DNA from: Pseudomonadota bacterium
GTDB taxonomy: Bacteria; Desulfobacterota; Desulfovibrionia; Desulfovibrionales; Desulfovibrionaceae
Length of the DNA: 37,203 bases
Assembly (NCBI GenBank): GCA_023411815.1
Contig: JAEYOJ010000124.1
Span: 1 to 37,203, forward strand
Reading direction: 5' to 3'
Below are positions 16,271 to 24,056 of this stretch, piece by piece. The notes below the pieces were generated by a model. That model saw only the letters and a program-made list of their open reading frames with translations, was not told the origin of the DNA and did not search any database. The position numbers and the translations under genes were made by a program. Positions within the stretch are counted from its first letter, which is position 1. Every line of letters begins with the position of its first letter.

Positions 16271-16350
16271 CCAGGGGATCGCATCCCCTGGCGGGGTGCA
16301 GGGGCAGCGCCCCTGCCGGGTGGGGTTCGGGGAGGGCGGGCCCTTCCCGA
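16271..16350. repeat. Cluster of three G/C-rich hairpins
   Basis: Three stems lie side by side: CCAGGGGAT/ATCCCCTGG (16271-16291), GCAGGGGC/GCCCCTGC (16298-16316) and TCGGGGAGGGC/GCCCTTCCCGA with one mismatch (16327-16350). The first resembles 4566-4586. Bases 16318-16336 are an exact inverted copy of 15359-15377. The cluster lies between convergent genes and may stop transcription from both. Confidence 0.7.
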
Positions 16351-16354
16351 CTCT

Positions 16355-17218
16355 TCAGTATTGCTTGCGCCTCGAAAAGCCTTCGCCAAGCACATTTGAG
16401 GTCGTGCCCACGATGGTGAAGGCCTTGGGATCGATCCTGTAGATGATTTCTTCCAGGCGCTTGAGCTGGATGTTGTTGATGATCGTGAGCATGACCTCCT
16501 TGGGCTGGCCCGAATAGGCGCCCATGCCGTGCAGGAGCGTCACGCCCCGGCGCAGGTTGGTCTTGATGGAGTCTGTGATCTCCTGCTGCCGGTCGGAGAT
16601 GATGATGACCATCTTGCGCTGGTTGAACATGCCCAGGAAGTACTCCAGCACCCATGAGGTGATGAATACCATGGCCAGCGAATAGAGCACGTCGTTGGGG
16701 TTCAAAAAGAACAGTCCGGCGCCGAACAGGAGCAGGTTGAAGGTGAAGCTTACCTGCCCCACGCGGATGTTGTAGCGCTGGTTGAGGAAGATGGCGATGA
16801 TGTCCGTGCCGCCGGCCGAGCCCAATGAACGCAGGGAGATGCCCGCCCCCGCGCCCATGAGCGCTCCGCCGGCCATGACAGCCAGGAACTTGTTCTCCAG
16901 GGCCACGGTCCAGGGCATCAGCTCGATGAAAAGGGAGAGGCTGACCATGCCGAAGATGGTGTACAGCACGAAACGCCGGCTTATGAAGAACCAGCCCACG
17001 GCCATGATGGGCACGTTGAGCAGGAAGTACCAGCTGCCGGGGCTGAACAGGTCGGTCACGTAGTACAGCAGGAGCCCCAGGCCGGAGACGCCACCGGTGA
17101 TGAGCTCGTAGGGCAGGACCACGGCCTTGAGGCCGAAGGCGAATATGGCCGATCCAGCCAGGAGCAGCCAGAGGTTCCAAGGGACTGAATAGGCGAGATT
17201 TCGATAGCTTTTCGGCAT
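16355..17218 (-). CDS. YitT family membrane protein (DUF161 + DUF2179)
   Basis: A 287-residue inner-membrane protein with about five hydrophobic helices in the first ~190 residues. These include the family patterns ELITGGVSGLGLLLYY and GSAGGTDIIAIFLNQR. A soluble C-terminal DUF2179 domain follows (VIIISDRQQEITDSI, GVTLLHGMGAYSG, residues ~200-285). Function is not established for the family; the soluble domain may sense a ligand. It lies downstream of rex on the same strand with a 90-bp gap. The ribosome-binding AAAGGAT (17228-17234) falls partly in a 6-bp stem (17231-17236 with 17250-17255), which could limit translation. Confidence 0.88.
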   Translation of the reverse strand: MPKSYRNLAYSVPWNLWLLLAGSAIFAFGLKAVVLPYELITGGVSGLGLLLYYVTDLFSPGSWYFLLNVPIMAVGWFFISRRFVLYTIFGMVSLSLFIELMPWTVALENKFLAVMAGGALMGAGAGISLRSLGSAGGTDIIAIFLNQRYNIRVGQVSFTFNLLLFGAGLFFLNPNDVLYSLAMVFITSWVLEYFLGMFNQRKMVIIISDRQQEITDSIKTNLRRGVTLLHGMGAYSGQPKEVMLTIINNIQLKRLEEIIYRIDPKAFTIVGTTSNVLGEGFSRRKQY

Positions 17219-17308
17219 GACTCTAAAGATCCTTTGCCTTGATTAGAGACAAAGGCCTAACGAATTTTAGGGGAAGGATAAACCGGAAAATGCCGGGGAG
17301 CGTGGGGT

Positions 17309-17959
17309 CTATTCCTCGGAGATCTGCTCGCTGAGGGTGATGTTGAAGGCTACGGCGAAGAAGTTGTGGAAGAAATCCACGTACTCCACGGTAACCCCCG
17401 CAGGCACGGTGATGCGCGCCGGCGCGAAGTTGACCAGGCCTTTGACGCCGGCCTCCACCAGGTAATTGGCGGCGCGCTGGGCGCGCTCGGGCGGGGTGGT
17501 GATGATGCCCATCTCGATGTCCATTTCCTGGACCTTTTCCTTGAGACGGCGCGAGCAGACGACTTCAAGGCCGGAAATGACCTCGCCGATCTTGAAGGGA
17601 TCGCAATCGAAGGCGCCGACGATGTGAAAGCCGCGCTGCTTGAAGAACTTGTGCCTGAGCAGCGCCCGGCCCAGATTGCCTACGCCCACAAGGGCGCAGT
17701 TCCAGACGCGGTTGATGCCCAGCGACACCTTGATGGAGGTGATGAGGTCCTGGACGTAGTAGCCGACCCCGCGAACGCCGAATTCGCCGAAGTAGGCCAG
17801 GTCTTTGCGGATCTGTGAAGGATTGACGGCGCAGATGCGGGCGAGGTGTTCGGAGGAGATGACTTCGGAGCCATCACGCTTGAGGTTTTCGAGGACCTCG
17901 ACGTACACGGCCAGCCGCTGGATTGTCGCTCTGGGGATGTGCTGGCTCTTGAGGCTCAT
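17309..17959 (-). CDS. rex: Redox-sensing transcriptional repressor Rex
   Basis: NADH/NAD+-sensing repressor, 216 residues. The N-terminal winged-helix domain carries IPRATIQRL and the very conserved recognition segment SQIRKDLAYFGEFG (residues ~48-61). A Rossmann domain follows with VGVGNLGRAL and FDCDP, then TTPPERAQ and NFAP. The C-terminal swapped helix is YVDFFHNFFAVAF. NADH binding releases Rex from DNA. The gene lies after the atp F0 operon and its terminator and has its own promoter with a Rex-like site between the boxes, so autoregulation is likely. Rex next to atp F0 genes is also known in Desulfovibrio vulgaris. Confidence 0.96.
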   Translation of the reverse strand: MSLKSQHIPRATIQRLAVYVEVLENLKRDGSEVISSEHLARICAVNPSQIRKDLAYFGEFGVRGVGYYVQDLITSIKVSLGINRVWNCALVGVGNLGRALLRHKFFKQRGFHIVGAFDCDPFKIGEVISGLEVVCSRRLKEKVQEMDIEMGIITTPPERAQRAANYLVEAGVKGLVNFAPARITVPAGVTVEYVDFFHNFFAVAFNITLSEQISEE

Positions 17960-17981
17960 CTTGGTTTACCGTAAAGCTCCG

Positions 17982-18009
17982 AATTTGTGAAATTTTTAAC
18001 GATTGTCAA
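17982..18009 (-). promoter_or_regulatory. rex promoter with overlapping putative Rex operator
   Basis: On the minus strand TTGACA (18009-18004) is a perfect -35 box, and CAAATT (17987-17982) is a possible -10 box 16 bp away. Read on the plus strand, 17985-18002 is TTGTGAAATTTTTAACGA. It matches the Rex palindrome TTGTGAA-N4-TTCACAA in all seven bases of the left half and five of seven in the right. The site sits between the boxes, 26-43 bp upstream of the rex start codon. Confidence 0.65.
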
Positions 18010-18012
18010 AGC

Positions 18013-18042
18013 AAAAGGAGGCCGCTGGCGCGGCCTCCTTTT
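18013..18042 (-). terminator. Rho-independent terminator of the atpZ-atpI-atpB-atpE operon
   Basis: A perfect 13-bp stem (AAAAGGAGGCCGC with GCGGCCTCCTTTT) closes a 4-nt loop. On the minus strand it lies 9 bp after the atpE stop codon and ends in TTTT, and on the other strand it also ends in TTTT. The -35 box of rex begins 3 bp further on, so it separates the two transcription units. Confidence 0.85.
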
Positions 18043-18051
18043 CAATGCGAA

Positions 18052-18375
18052 TTAGCCAAGCATCGGGTTGGCGAAGAGCAGGATCAGGTTGACGACCAGG
18101 GCGTAGATGGCCAGGGACTCGATGAAGGCCAGGCCCAGGATCAGGGTAACCGTGATCTTGCCACCGGCTTCCGGGTTGCGGGCGGTGCCTTCGCAAGCGG
18201 CCTTCAGGCCCATGCCCTGACCGATGCCGCAGCCGGCGGCGGCGATGGCCATGCCGATGGCGGTGGCGAGGGAGGTCATGGAGATGACTTCGGGGGCGAC
18301 CTCAGCGGCGAAAGCAACGCCGGCGACGGCAACCAGAGCCACGGTGTTCAGGATGGTCATAAGAGCCTTGCGCAT
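18052..18375 (-). CDS. atpE: ATP synthase F0 subunit c
   Basis: Proteolipid of the rotating c-ring, 107 residues with an N-terminal signal-like segment (MRKALMTILNTVALVAVAGV, cut probably after AFA). The hairpin of two membrane helices has the GxG-rich helix 1 (AAAGCGIGQGMG), the polar loop ARNPEA and helix 2 with the ion-binding Glu86. Gln53, Glu86, Ser87 and Tyr91 correspond, with a constant offset of 21, to Gln32, Glu65, Ser66 and Tyr70 of the Na+-type Ilyobacter c subunit; Thr67 is Leu88 here. ATG 18375 is chosen because GAGGAG is 8 nt upstream; GTG 18384 overlaps that site. It is the last gene of the F0 operon, followed by a terminator. Confidence 0.95.
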   Translation of the reverse strand: MRKALMTILNTVALVAVAGVAFAAEVAPEVISMTSLATAIGMAIAAAGCGIGQGMGLKAACEGTARNPEAGGKITVTLILGLAFIESLAIYALVVNLILLFANPMLG

Positions 18376-18446
18376 GTCACTCACTCCTCAAGTAGTATAA
18401 TGTTGTGGTCAAGCGACCGTTTCCCCAATTCAGTCGGGCGCGCGGC

Positions 18447-19130
18447 TTAGTGCGCGTGCTCCAGCGAGCCCTTCAGGTAGATCATGGTCAGCATGAAGAA
18501 GATGAACGCCTGGATGGTCTTGGCCAGGCCGAACAGGAAGTACATGGGAATCGTGGCCACGATGGGGGCCATGGAGAAGAGCAGGATGAGCACGATTTCC
18601 TCGCCGCGGATGTTGCCGAAGAGTCGCAGGGTGAGCGACAGCGGCCGGGCAAGGTGCGAGAAGATTTCAATGATGAACATGAGCGGCGCAAGGGCGAGGA
18701 TGGGGCCCATGAAGTGCTTGATGTAGCCCAGGCCGTGCTCGCGGATGCCCCAGTAGTTGTAATAAAGGAACACGACGACGGCCATGGCCGCGTTGGTGTT
18801 CACGTTGGCCGTGGAGGCGTCACAGCCGGGAACGAGGCCCATGAGGTTGTTGAACCAGATGAAGATGAACAGGGTGGCCAGGATGGTGAAGACCTTGCGG
18901 CCCTCTTCGCCGATGTTGGCGACGACGAAGTCCTCCAGGCCGCCGATGACGACCTCGAAGAAGTTCTGCAGGCCGCCGGGAACCATGCTCACACGCTTCT
19001 GGACCAGAATGCCCATGGTGATGAGGATGGCCATGACAACCCAGGTGAAAAAGATGTGCGGGGGCACGGGCACGTGAAGCTCGTGCAAGAGAGTCGGCAC
19101 TAATTGATGCGGAAGACCACCAGCGACCAT
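18447..19130 (-). CDS. atpB: ATP synthase F0 subunit a
   Basis: Stator subunit a, 227 residues, which forms the two half-channels for the coupling ion. It shows several membrane helices and the family motif LARPLSLTLRLFGN with the essential Arg169. GLVPGCDASTANVN precedes the helix carrying FLYYNYWGIREHG. AAGGAGG is 7 nt upstream of ATG 19130, and one base separates it from the atpI stop, so expression is coupled. A 71-bp gap leads to atpE. Genes for subunit b and F1 are not in the window, a split layout also seen in Desulfovibrio vulgaris. Confidence 0.96.
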   Translation of the reverse strand: MVAGGLPHQLVPTLLHELHVPVPPHIFFTWVVMAILITMGILVQKRVSMVPGGLQNFFEVVIGGLEDFVVANIGEEGRKVFTILATLFIFIWFNNLMGLVPGCDASTANVNTNAAMAVVVFLYYNYWGIREHGLGYIKHFMGPILALAPLMFIIEIFSHLARPLSLTLRLFGNIRGEEIVLILLFSMAPIVATIPMYFLFGLAKTIQAFIFFMLTMIYLKGSLEHAH

Positions 19131-19131
19131 T

Positions 19132-19539
19132 TCAAGCCTCCTTCACATTATGACCATGAACCCGGGTTGCACCCCAATACAGCGCCGTGACCAGAACCGT
19201 CGATAGCCCCGCGAGCAGGGCCCACACGGGCGCTTCCAGCCAAACGATAAGTCCGTACAATACCGCTCCCGTCAGGATGAGTCTGCCGTAGAAGCGTATG
19301 AGCAGCGCAGCCACCGCCCCTTTCTCCATGCGCACTATGTGCTGCACGAACTTGGCCAGCGAATAGAAATTCGCCGACGCGAGCACCGCACCGGCGGCGA
19401 AGGCAAGCCCCCAGGGGGACAGGCGCGCCGCGACCAGAGCCGCGAGCACGCACAGGCCGGCGAGCACTATCTGCATGCGCACGAGCCGCCGGACCTCAAA
19501 CTGCATGAAGCCCCTGCGCAGAAGGGCGCGATCAATCAT
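19132..19539 (-). CDS. atpI: ATP synthase subunit I-like membrane protein
   Basis: A 135-residue protein with four hydrophobic helices, matching the small AtpI/UncI family that accompanies F0 genes. In other bacteria AtpI helps assemble the c-ring and, with AtpZ, takes part in Mg2+/Ca2+ transport. The conserved beginning (LLRRGF, EVRRLVRMQ) supports ATG 19539, whose ATG overlaps the atpZ stop by 8 nt as in coupled genes; ATG 19572 would overlap atpZ by 41 nt. No strong ribosome-binding site precedes either start. The C-terminus ends HGHNVKEA, one base before atpB. Confidence 0.8.
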   Translation of the reverse strand: MIDRALLRRGFMQFEVRRLVRMQIVLAGLCVLAALVAARLSPWGLAFAAGAVLASANFYSLAKFVQHIVRMEKGAVAALLIRFYGRLILTGAVLYGLIVWLEAPVWALLAGLSTVLVTALYWGATRVHGHNVKEA

Positions 19540-19798
19540 TTCCGGAATGCGGGCCAGATTCTTTGCGATCATATTCTTGAATTCGCTTGACTTCCTCGTA
19601 CATGCTCTTGAATCCGGCCACGACTCCAAGGATCAGCATGACTATGGTCAACCACGGCTTCGTTCCCAGCCATTTGTCCAGATAATAGCCCGTGGCCAGC
19701 CCGATGAAGGTGGCCGTGACGAGCTGCAGGCCGATGGTCGTCGCGTTGAGGATGACGCCCCATGCTCCGGAGGGTTGCTTCCCTTTTTTAAAGAACAT
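19532..19798 (-). CDS. atpZ: AtpZ/AtpI family protein
   Basis: An 88-residue protein with two membrane helices in the AtpZ arrangement: a basic N-terminus, NATTIGLQLVTATFIGLATG (helix 1), the conserved GYYLDKWLGTKPW turn, then a second helix ending GFKSMYEEVKR. AtpZ proteins lie at the head of atp operons and assist AtpI. AAGG about 8 nt upstream supports ATG 19798. It is the first gene of the operon, and the putative promoter and Rex-like site lie 41-97 bp upstream. Confidence 0.88.
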   Translation of the reverse strand: MFFKKGKQPSGAWGVILNATTIGLQLVTATFIGLATGYYLDKWLGTKPWLTIVMLILGVVAGFKSMYEEVKRIQEYDRKESGPHSGND

Positions 19799-19838
19799 AG
19801 CATAGACCTTGGGAACGAGCCGAGTCGGCCGAGGCCGT

Positions 19839-19856
19839 TCGTTCCTTTGTTCACAA
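19839..19856 (-). promoter_or_regulatory. Putative Rex operator downstream of the atp promoter
   Basis: On the minus strand the bases read TTGTGAACAAAGGAACGA. The first half TTGTGAA is a perfect Rex half-site. The second half matches only three of seven, but its AACGA end is shared with the site before rex. It lies just after the expected transcription start and 41-58 bp before the atpZ start codon, a good position for repression. Weak on sequence alone; stronger by context. Confidence 0.4.
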
Positions 19857-19867
19857 GTTGGAGGGCT

Positions 19868-19895
19868 CTTATCACAGCCCCCGGCGGACCGTCAA
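19868..19895 (-). promoter_or_regulatory. Putative sigma-70 promoter of the atpZ operon
   Basis: On the minus strand TTGACG (19895-19890) is followed after 16 bp by GATAAG (19873-19868), matching the -35 consensus in five of six and the -10 in four of six positions. TG lies just upstream of the -10 box. Transcription would start near 19861. Confidence 0.5.
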
Positions 19896-20062
19896 CGCAT
19901 TCTCCATGAACAAGCCGGGGAAAACTCTCTTTTTTCACCTCGGCCGGCACTCGTAAAATGTCATGCCCGCCCGCCATGCCTGCTTCCTGAACACACCCTG
20001 ATGACAATTATGCCGAGGCATCCGTGGACAACCGCTCGGCTTCGTTTTACACCCATTTGCCC

Positions 20063-20078
20063 CCGGCGTCGACGCCGG
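20063..20078. promoter_or_regulatory. 16-bp perfect palindrome upstream of the Lon-like gene
   Basis: CCGGCGTCGACGCCGG is fully self-complementary and lies 19 bp before ATG 20098 in a gap with no other gene. As DNA it could be an operator for a dimeric regulator; as RNA it could fold near the ribosome-binding region, which is itself weak. No known regulator motif is matched. Confidence 0.35.
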
Positions 20079-20097
20079 AAACCACCCAGAGCCCATA

Positions 20098-22518
20098 ATG
20101 AAAAAAGCATCACCACTAGCTCCCGAGAGCCTGCGGGCCGGTTTGCAGCCCGAGGCCGTACCTTACGCCGACTCGCGCCAGATCCCCCGCCGGGAACGTT
20201 TCGAGCCTCCGCAGCCCAGGGCCCTGCGCGCCCTGAGTCTCGCCGTGAACATCCCCGGCAACGAGTACAACGTCTACCTGTCGGGCGAGGAAAGCCTCGG
20301 ACGCACCTATTTCCTGCGCCACTTCCTGGAGCCCGTGGCGGCCAAGGCCGATGTCCCCCCGGACGTGCTGTACGTCTACAATTTCGAGGACGAGGACAGG
20401 CCGAGGGCCCTGCAGTTGCCCGCCGGCCTGGGCCGCCTGTTCAAGGCGGAGCTGGCCAAGGCCGTGGCCCTCCTGCGCGAGCGCATCCCAGGAGGCATGG
20501 AGCAGGACGCCTTTGTCCAGCGCCGCGAGGCCCTGCTCAAGACCTACCAGAGCACCAAGGACGACTTGTACACGCGCATGGAGGACGAGGCCGAGAGCAA
20601 GGGCTTCACCTTAGGCATGGAAACCGAGGGCCAGCTCTCCCTTTCCCCGCGCGTCAAGGGCAAGACCTTGTCCCTGGAGGAATTCGAGAAGCTCGACAGC
20701 GAAACGCAGCGCGCCCTTCGCGGCAAGCGGGACGAACTGCTTGCGGCGATGAACGGCATGCTGCGCCAGGTGCAGGCCGTCGAGCGGGGCTTCACCGAGC
20801 AGGAGCGCTCCATCGAGCGCGAGTTCGCCTCCGGCGAGGTCCGCGACGTCCTGGCCCCGCTGCGCGAACGCTTCGTTGCCCAGCCCCGGGTGCTGGAGTA
20901 CCTGGCCGCCATGGAGCAGGACGTCCTGGCCAACCTCGATCGCTTCGCGGCGCGACCCGAGCCCCAACCGCAGCCGCAAGCCCAGCAACAGCAGACCGAG
21001 CCAGCGCAGGCCGAGGATTTCTGCGGCCGCTACGAGGCCCATCTGCTCGTGGACAACTCAGGCCTGAAGGGCGCTCCCGTCATCGTGGAGGATCACCCGA
21101 CCTATTTCAACCTGTTGGGCAGCATGGAACGCGAGAGCGAACTCGGCGCCCTGTACACCGACTTCACGCTCATCAAACCCGGCGCGCTGCACAGGGCCAA
21201 CCACGGCTATCTCATCCTCAAGGCCGACGACGTGCTCACCTCCCCGTCGGCCTGGGAAGGCTTGCTGCGGGCCTTGCGCTCGGGCCTGGCGCGCCTGGAG
21301 GACCCCTCGGAGCACTCGGACCAGGTGCGCACGCGCACCATCGAGCCCGAGCCCATTCCGCTGCAGGTCAAGGTCCTGCTCGTGGGCACGGACGAGATAT
21401 ACGAGCACCTGCTCTACCACGACAGCCGCTTCCGCAAGCTGTTCAAGATCAAGGCCCACCTGCAGAGCCATGTCGCCCGTTCCGGGGACGAAATCCTGGG
21501 ATTCCTGCAGGGCTGCGGAACCATCATAGCGGACGTCGGCCTGCTGCCCTTCGACCGCGCCGCCTTGGCCGGCCTGGTGGACCACGCCTCGCGCATCGTC
21601 GAGGACCAGACCAAACTCTCCCTGCACTATCCGCTCATCCGCGAGCTCATGATCGAGGCCTCGGCCATGGCCAGGCTGCGCGGCCTGGACATGGTGGATG
21701 TCGCCGTGCTGCAGGAAGCCCAGGCCGCGCGCGACTTCCGGGCCAACCTCTACGAAGAGGAGTTCATGGCCGACTACGACCGCGAGATCATCAAGGTCGC
21801 GACGGCCGGTTCGGCCGTGGGACGCGTCAACGGCTTGTCCGTGACCTACTTCGGCGAGTACGAGTTCGGCCTGCCGCACCACATCGCCTGCACCGTGGGC
21901 GTGGGCCGCGAGGGCATCGTGGACCTGGAACGCGAGGCGGAGCTGGGCGGGCCGATCCACACCAAGGCCATGATGATCCTCAAGAGCTATCTGCTAGGCC
22001 TGTTCGCCTACGACAAGCCGCTCATCCTCTCCGGCTCGCTCTACTTCGAGCAGTCCTATGCCGAGGTTGAGGGCGACTCGGCCTCGGGCGCGGAACTGGC
22101 CGCACTGCTCTCGGCCCTGGCCGAGGCGCCGATAGACCTGTCCCTGGCCTTCACCGGAGCCGTGAACCAGTCCGGGGACATCATGGCCGTGGGCGGAGTG
22201 ACCCGCAAAATAGAGGGATTCTTCGAGGTCTGCCGCCGTCGCGGACTCACCGGCAGGCAGGGCGTGCTCATCCCGGCCGACAACGTGCGCAACCTCATGC
22301 TCAAGCCCGAGGTCGTGCGCGCCGTGAACGACGGCATGTTCGCCATTCATTCCGTGGCCCGCATCGAGGAAGCGCTGGAGCTGCTCACCGGCCTTCCGGC
22401 CGGCAGGCGCGGACCGGACGGCACCTTTCCCGAGGGCACGCTCTACCGCCGCGTGGACGAACGGCTGGGAGCCCTGGCCAGGGTCGCCGCCCAGTTCGGC
22501 CAAGGCTGGAGGATCTGA
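20098..22518 (+). CDS. Lon-like ATP-dependent protease (AAA_32 + Lon_C type)
   Basis: An 806-residue cytoplasmic protease of the family with an N-terminal AAA_32-type ATPase region and a C-terminal Lon protease domain. The P-loop near residue 65 (GEESLGRTY) has Arg where classical Walker A has Lys, which I recall as frequent in this family. A long coiled-coil insertion follows (~110-290), then a Gln/Pro-rich linker. The second part of the ATPase has LLVGTDEIYEHL and IADVGLLPFDRAAL. The protease domain holds Ser661 in EGDSASGA and Lys704 in TRKIEG, 43 residues apart as in E. coli Lon (679 and 722), so the catalytic dyad is intact. It differs from housekeeping Lon in lacking the LonN domain. 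Substrates are unknown. The ribosome-binding site is weak. Confidence 0.92.
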   Translation: MKKASPLAPESLRAGLQPEAVPYADSRQIPRRERFEPPQPRALRALSLAVNIPGNEYNVYLSGEESLGRTYFLRHFLEPVAAKADVPPDVLYVYNFEDEDRPRALQLPAGLGRLFKAELAKAVALLRERIPGGMEQDAFVQRREALLKTYQSTKDDLYTRMEDEAESKGFTLGMETEGQLSLSPRVKGKTLSLEEFEKLDSETQRALRGKRDELLAAMNGMLRQVQAVERGFTEQERSIEREFASGEVRDVLAPLRERFVAQPRVLEYLAAMEQDVLANLDRFAARPEPQPQPQAQQQQTEPAQAEDFCGRYEAHLLVDNSGLKGAPVIVEDHPTYFNLLGSMERESELGALYTDFTLIKPGALHRANHGYLILKADDVLTSPSAWEGLLRALRSGLARLEDPSEHSDQVRTRTIEPEPIPLQVKVLLVGTDEIYEHLLYHDSRFRKLFKIKAHLQSHVARSGDEILGFLQGCGTIIADVGLLPFDRAALAGLVDHASRIVEDQTKLSLHYPLIRELMIEASAMARLRGLDMVDVAVLQEAQAARDFRANLYEEEFMADYDREIIKVATAGSAVGRVNGLSVTYFGEYEFGLPHHIACTVGVGREGIVDLEREAELGGPIHTKAMMILKSYLLGLFAYDKPLILSGSLYFEQSYAEVEGDSASGAELAALLSALAEAPIDLSLAFTGAVNQSGDIMAVGGVTRKIEGFFEVCRRRGLTGRQGVLIPADNVRNLMLKPEVVRAVNDGMFAIHSVARIEEALELLTGLPAGRRGPDGTFPEGTLYRRVDERLGALARVAAQFGQGWRI

Positions 22519-22568
22519 GGCAAGGGCGCATTCCGTACCGGCCCTCCTCCCTTCCGCATGCATACGCC

Positions 22569-23825
22569 ATGAGCACTACCGACAAGATGCTCGATGCGGC
22601 GCAGGCCGCCCCCGGCCAGTCCGGCGGCGTCCTGCGCGCCCTGCGCCACCGCAACTACCGCCTCTTCTTCGCCGGCCAGGGCATCTCCCTGGTGGGCACC
22701 TGGATGCAGACCATGGCCCAGGCCTGGCTGGTCTACCGCCTGAGCGGCTCCAGCCTGGCTCTGGGGCTGGTGGGCTTCGCCGGCCAGATCCCGGTTTTCC
22801 TGCTGGCCGTGTTCGGAGGCGTTGTGGCCGACGCGCGCAACCGGCGGGCCATCATGCTCTGGACCCAGCTCCTGTCCATGCTGCTGGCCCTGACCGCCGC
22901 GGTCCTGACCCTGAGCGGCGTCGTGCAGGTCTGGCACGTCATGCTGCTGGCCGTGGGCCTGGGCGTGGTCAACGCCTTCGACATCCCGGCCAGGCAAGCT
23001 TTCGTCATCGACATGGTCGGACGCCAGGACCTGCACAACGCCATCGCCCTGAACTCCTCCATGTTCAACAGCGCGCGCGTGCTCGGGCCGACCCTGGCGG
23101 GCCTGCTGGTGCCCCTGGTGGGCGAAGGCTGGTGTTTCCTGCTCAACGGCGCGAGCTACCTGGCGGTCATGGCCGGCCTGCTGCTCATGCGTCTGCCCCC
23201 GGATGCGCCGAAACCCGCGGGCGGCTCGGCCTGGCGGCGGGTGGGCGACGGCCTGGTCTTCGCCTCGCGCGACGCGACCATCCGCACCGTCCTGCTGCTC
23301 ATCGGCGTGAGCAGCCTGCTGGGCATGTGCTACGCGACGCTCATGCCCGTGTTCGCGGACAGGATACTGGGCGGCGGACCGGGCGCCCTAGGCCTGCTCA
23401 TGGGCGCGGCCGGCCTGGGAGCCTTCGGGGGAGCCATGCTGCTGGCCGCACGGCGCGATTCGCTGGGTCTGGGAAGATGGGTCATCCGGGCCGGCGCGGG
23501 CTTCGGGCTGAGCCTCGCCGTCTTCTCCCAGTCGGGACTGCTCTGGCTCTCGGCCGTATTGCTCGTTCCGGTGGGCTTCTGCATGGTGGTCGCCATGGCC
23601 TCGGCCAACACCCTGCTGCAGCAGACCACGCCCGACAGCTACCGAGGCAGGGTCATGGCCCTGTTCTCCATGATGGTCGTGGGCATGGCTCCGTTCGGGG
23701 CCCTGCTGGCCGGTGCCCTGGCCCACTTCATCGGACCGCAGGCCACGGTGCTGGCCGGCGGGCTGGCCTGCATGGTCGCCGCGGCGGCCTTCCGGCCCGG
23801 GCTGACCCGCGACACGGCCGGGTAG
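22569..23825 (+). CDS. MFS transporter (EntS/MFS_3 type exporter)
   Basis: A 418-residue inner-membrane protein with about 12 hydrophobic helices, of the group that includes the enterobactin exporter EntS. Typical features are FRALRHRNYRLFFAGQ-like start (here LRALRHRNYRLFFAGQ), ISLVGTWMQTMAQAWLVY, the loop GGVVADARNRRAIM, NAFDIPARQAF and TTPDSYRGRVMALF in the later half. Members export siderophores, drugs or other small molecules; the substrate here is not evident, and no siderophore genes are nearby. It starts 50 bp after the Lon-like gene and may be cotranscribed. No clear ribosome-binding site is visible before ATG 22569. Confidence 0.88.
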   Translation: MSTTDKMLDAAQAAPGQSGGVLRALRHRNYRLFFAGQGISLVGTWMQTMAQAWLVYRLSGSSLALGLVGFAGQIPVFLLAVFGGVVADARNRRAIMLWTQLLSMLLALTAAVLTLSGVVQVWHVMLLAVGLGVVNAFDIPARQAFVIDMVGRQDLHNAIALNSSMFNSARVLGPTLAGLLVPLVGEGWCFLLNGASYLAVMAGLLLMRLPPDAPKPAGGSAWRRVGDGLVFASRDATIRTVLLLIGVSSLLGMCYATLMPVFADRILGGGPGALGLLMGAAGLGAFGGAMLLAARRDSLGLGRWVIRAGAGFGLSLAVFSQSGLLWLSAVLLVPVGFCMVVAMASANTLLQQTTPDSYRGRVMALFSMMVVGMAPFGALLAGALAHFIGPQATVLAGGLACMVAAAAFRPGLTRDTAG

Positions 23826-24056
23826 TCCATGGCGCGAACCTGCGGCCCATGCGGGATGGATACAGCAATCACTTGATAATTGCTTCCCTTGGAAATAAGG
23901 CTCCCGTAAATACCTTGTCACGACTTCCCGCAGGGTACTAGTGTCAATGAACGGCCGGCCCGGCGAGCCCTGTCGCCCGGACCGGCCCCACCGCCGATGG
24001 GGAAGCGCGAAACGCTCCGCCGAGCGGTCGCCTTCCGTGCCTCCCGTGGAGGAACG

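Noticed and set aside
20280..20310. Degenerate Walker A (GEESLGRTY) as a sign of a dead ATPase in the Lon-like protein
   Set aside because: Arg in place of Lys at this position is, as far as I recall, common in the AAA_32/Lon-like family, so it is not evidence of inactivation on its own.
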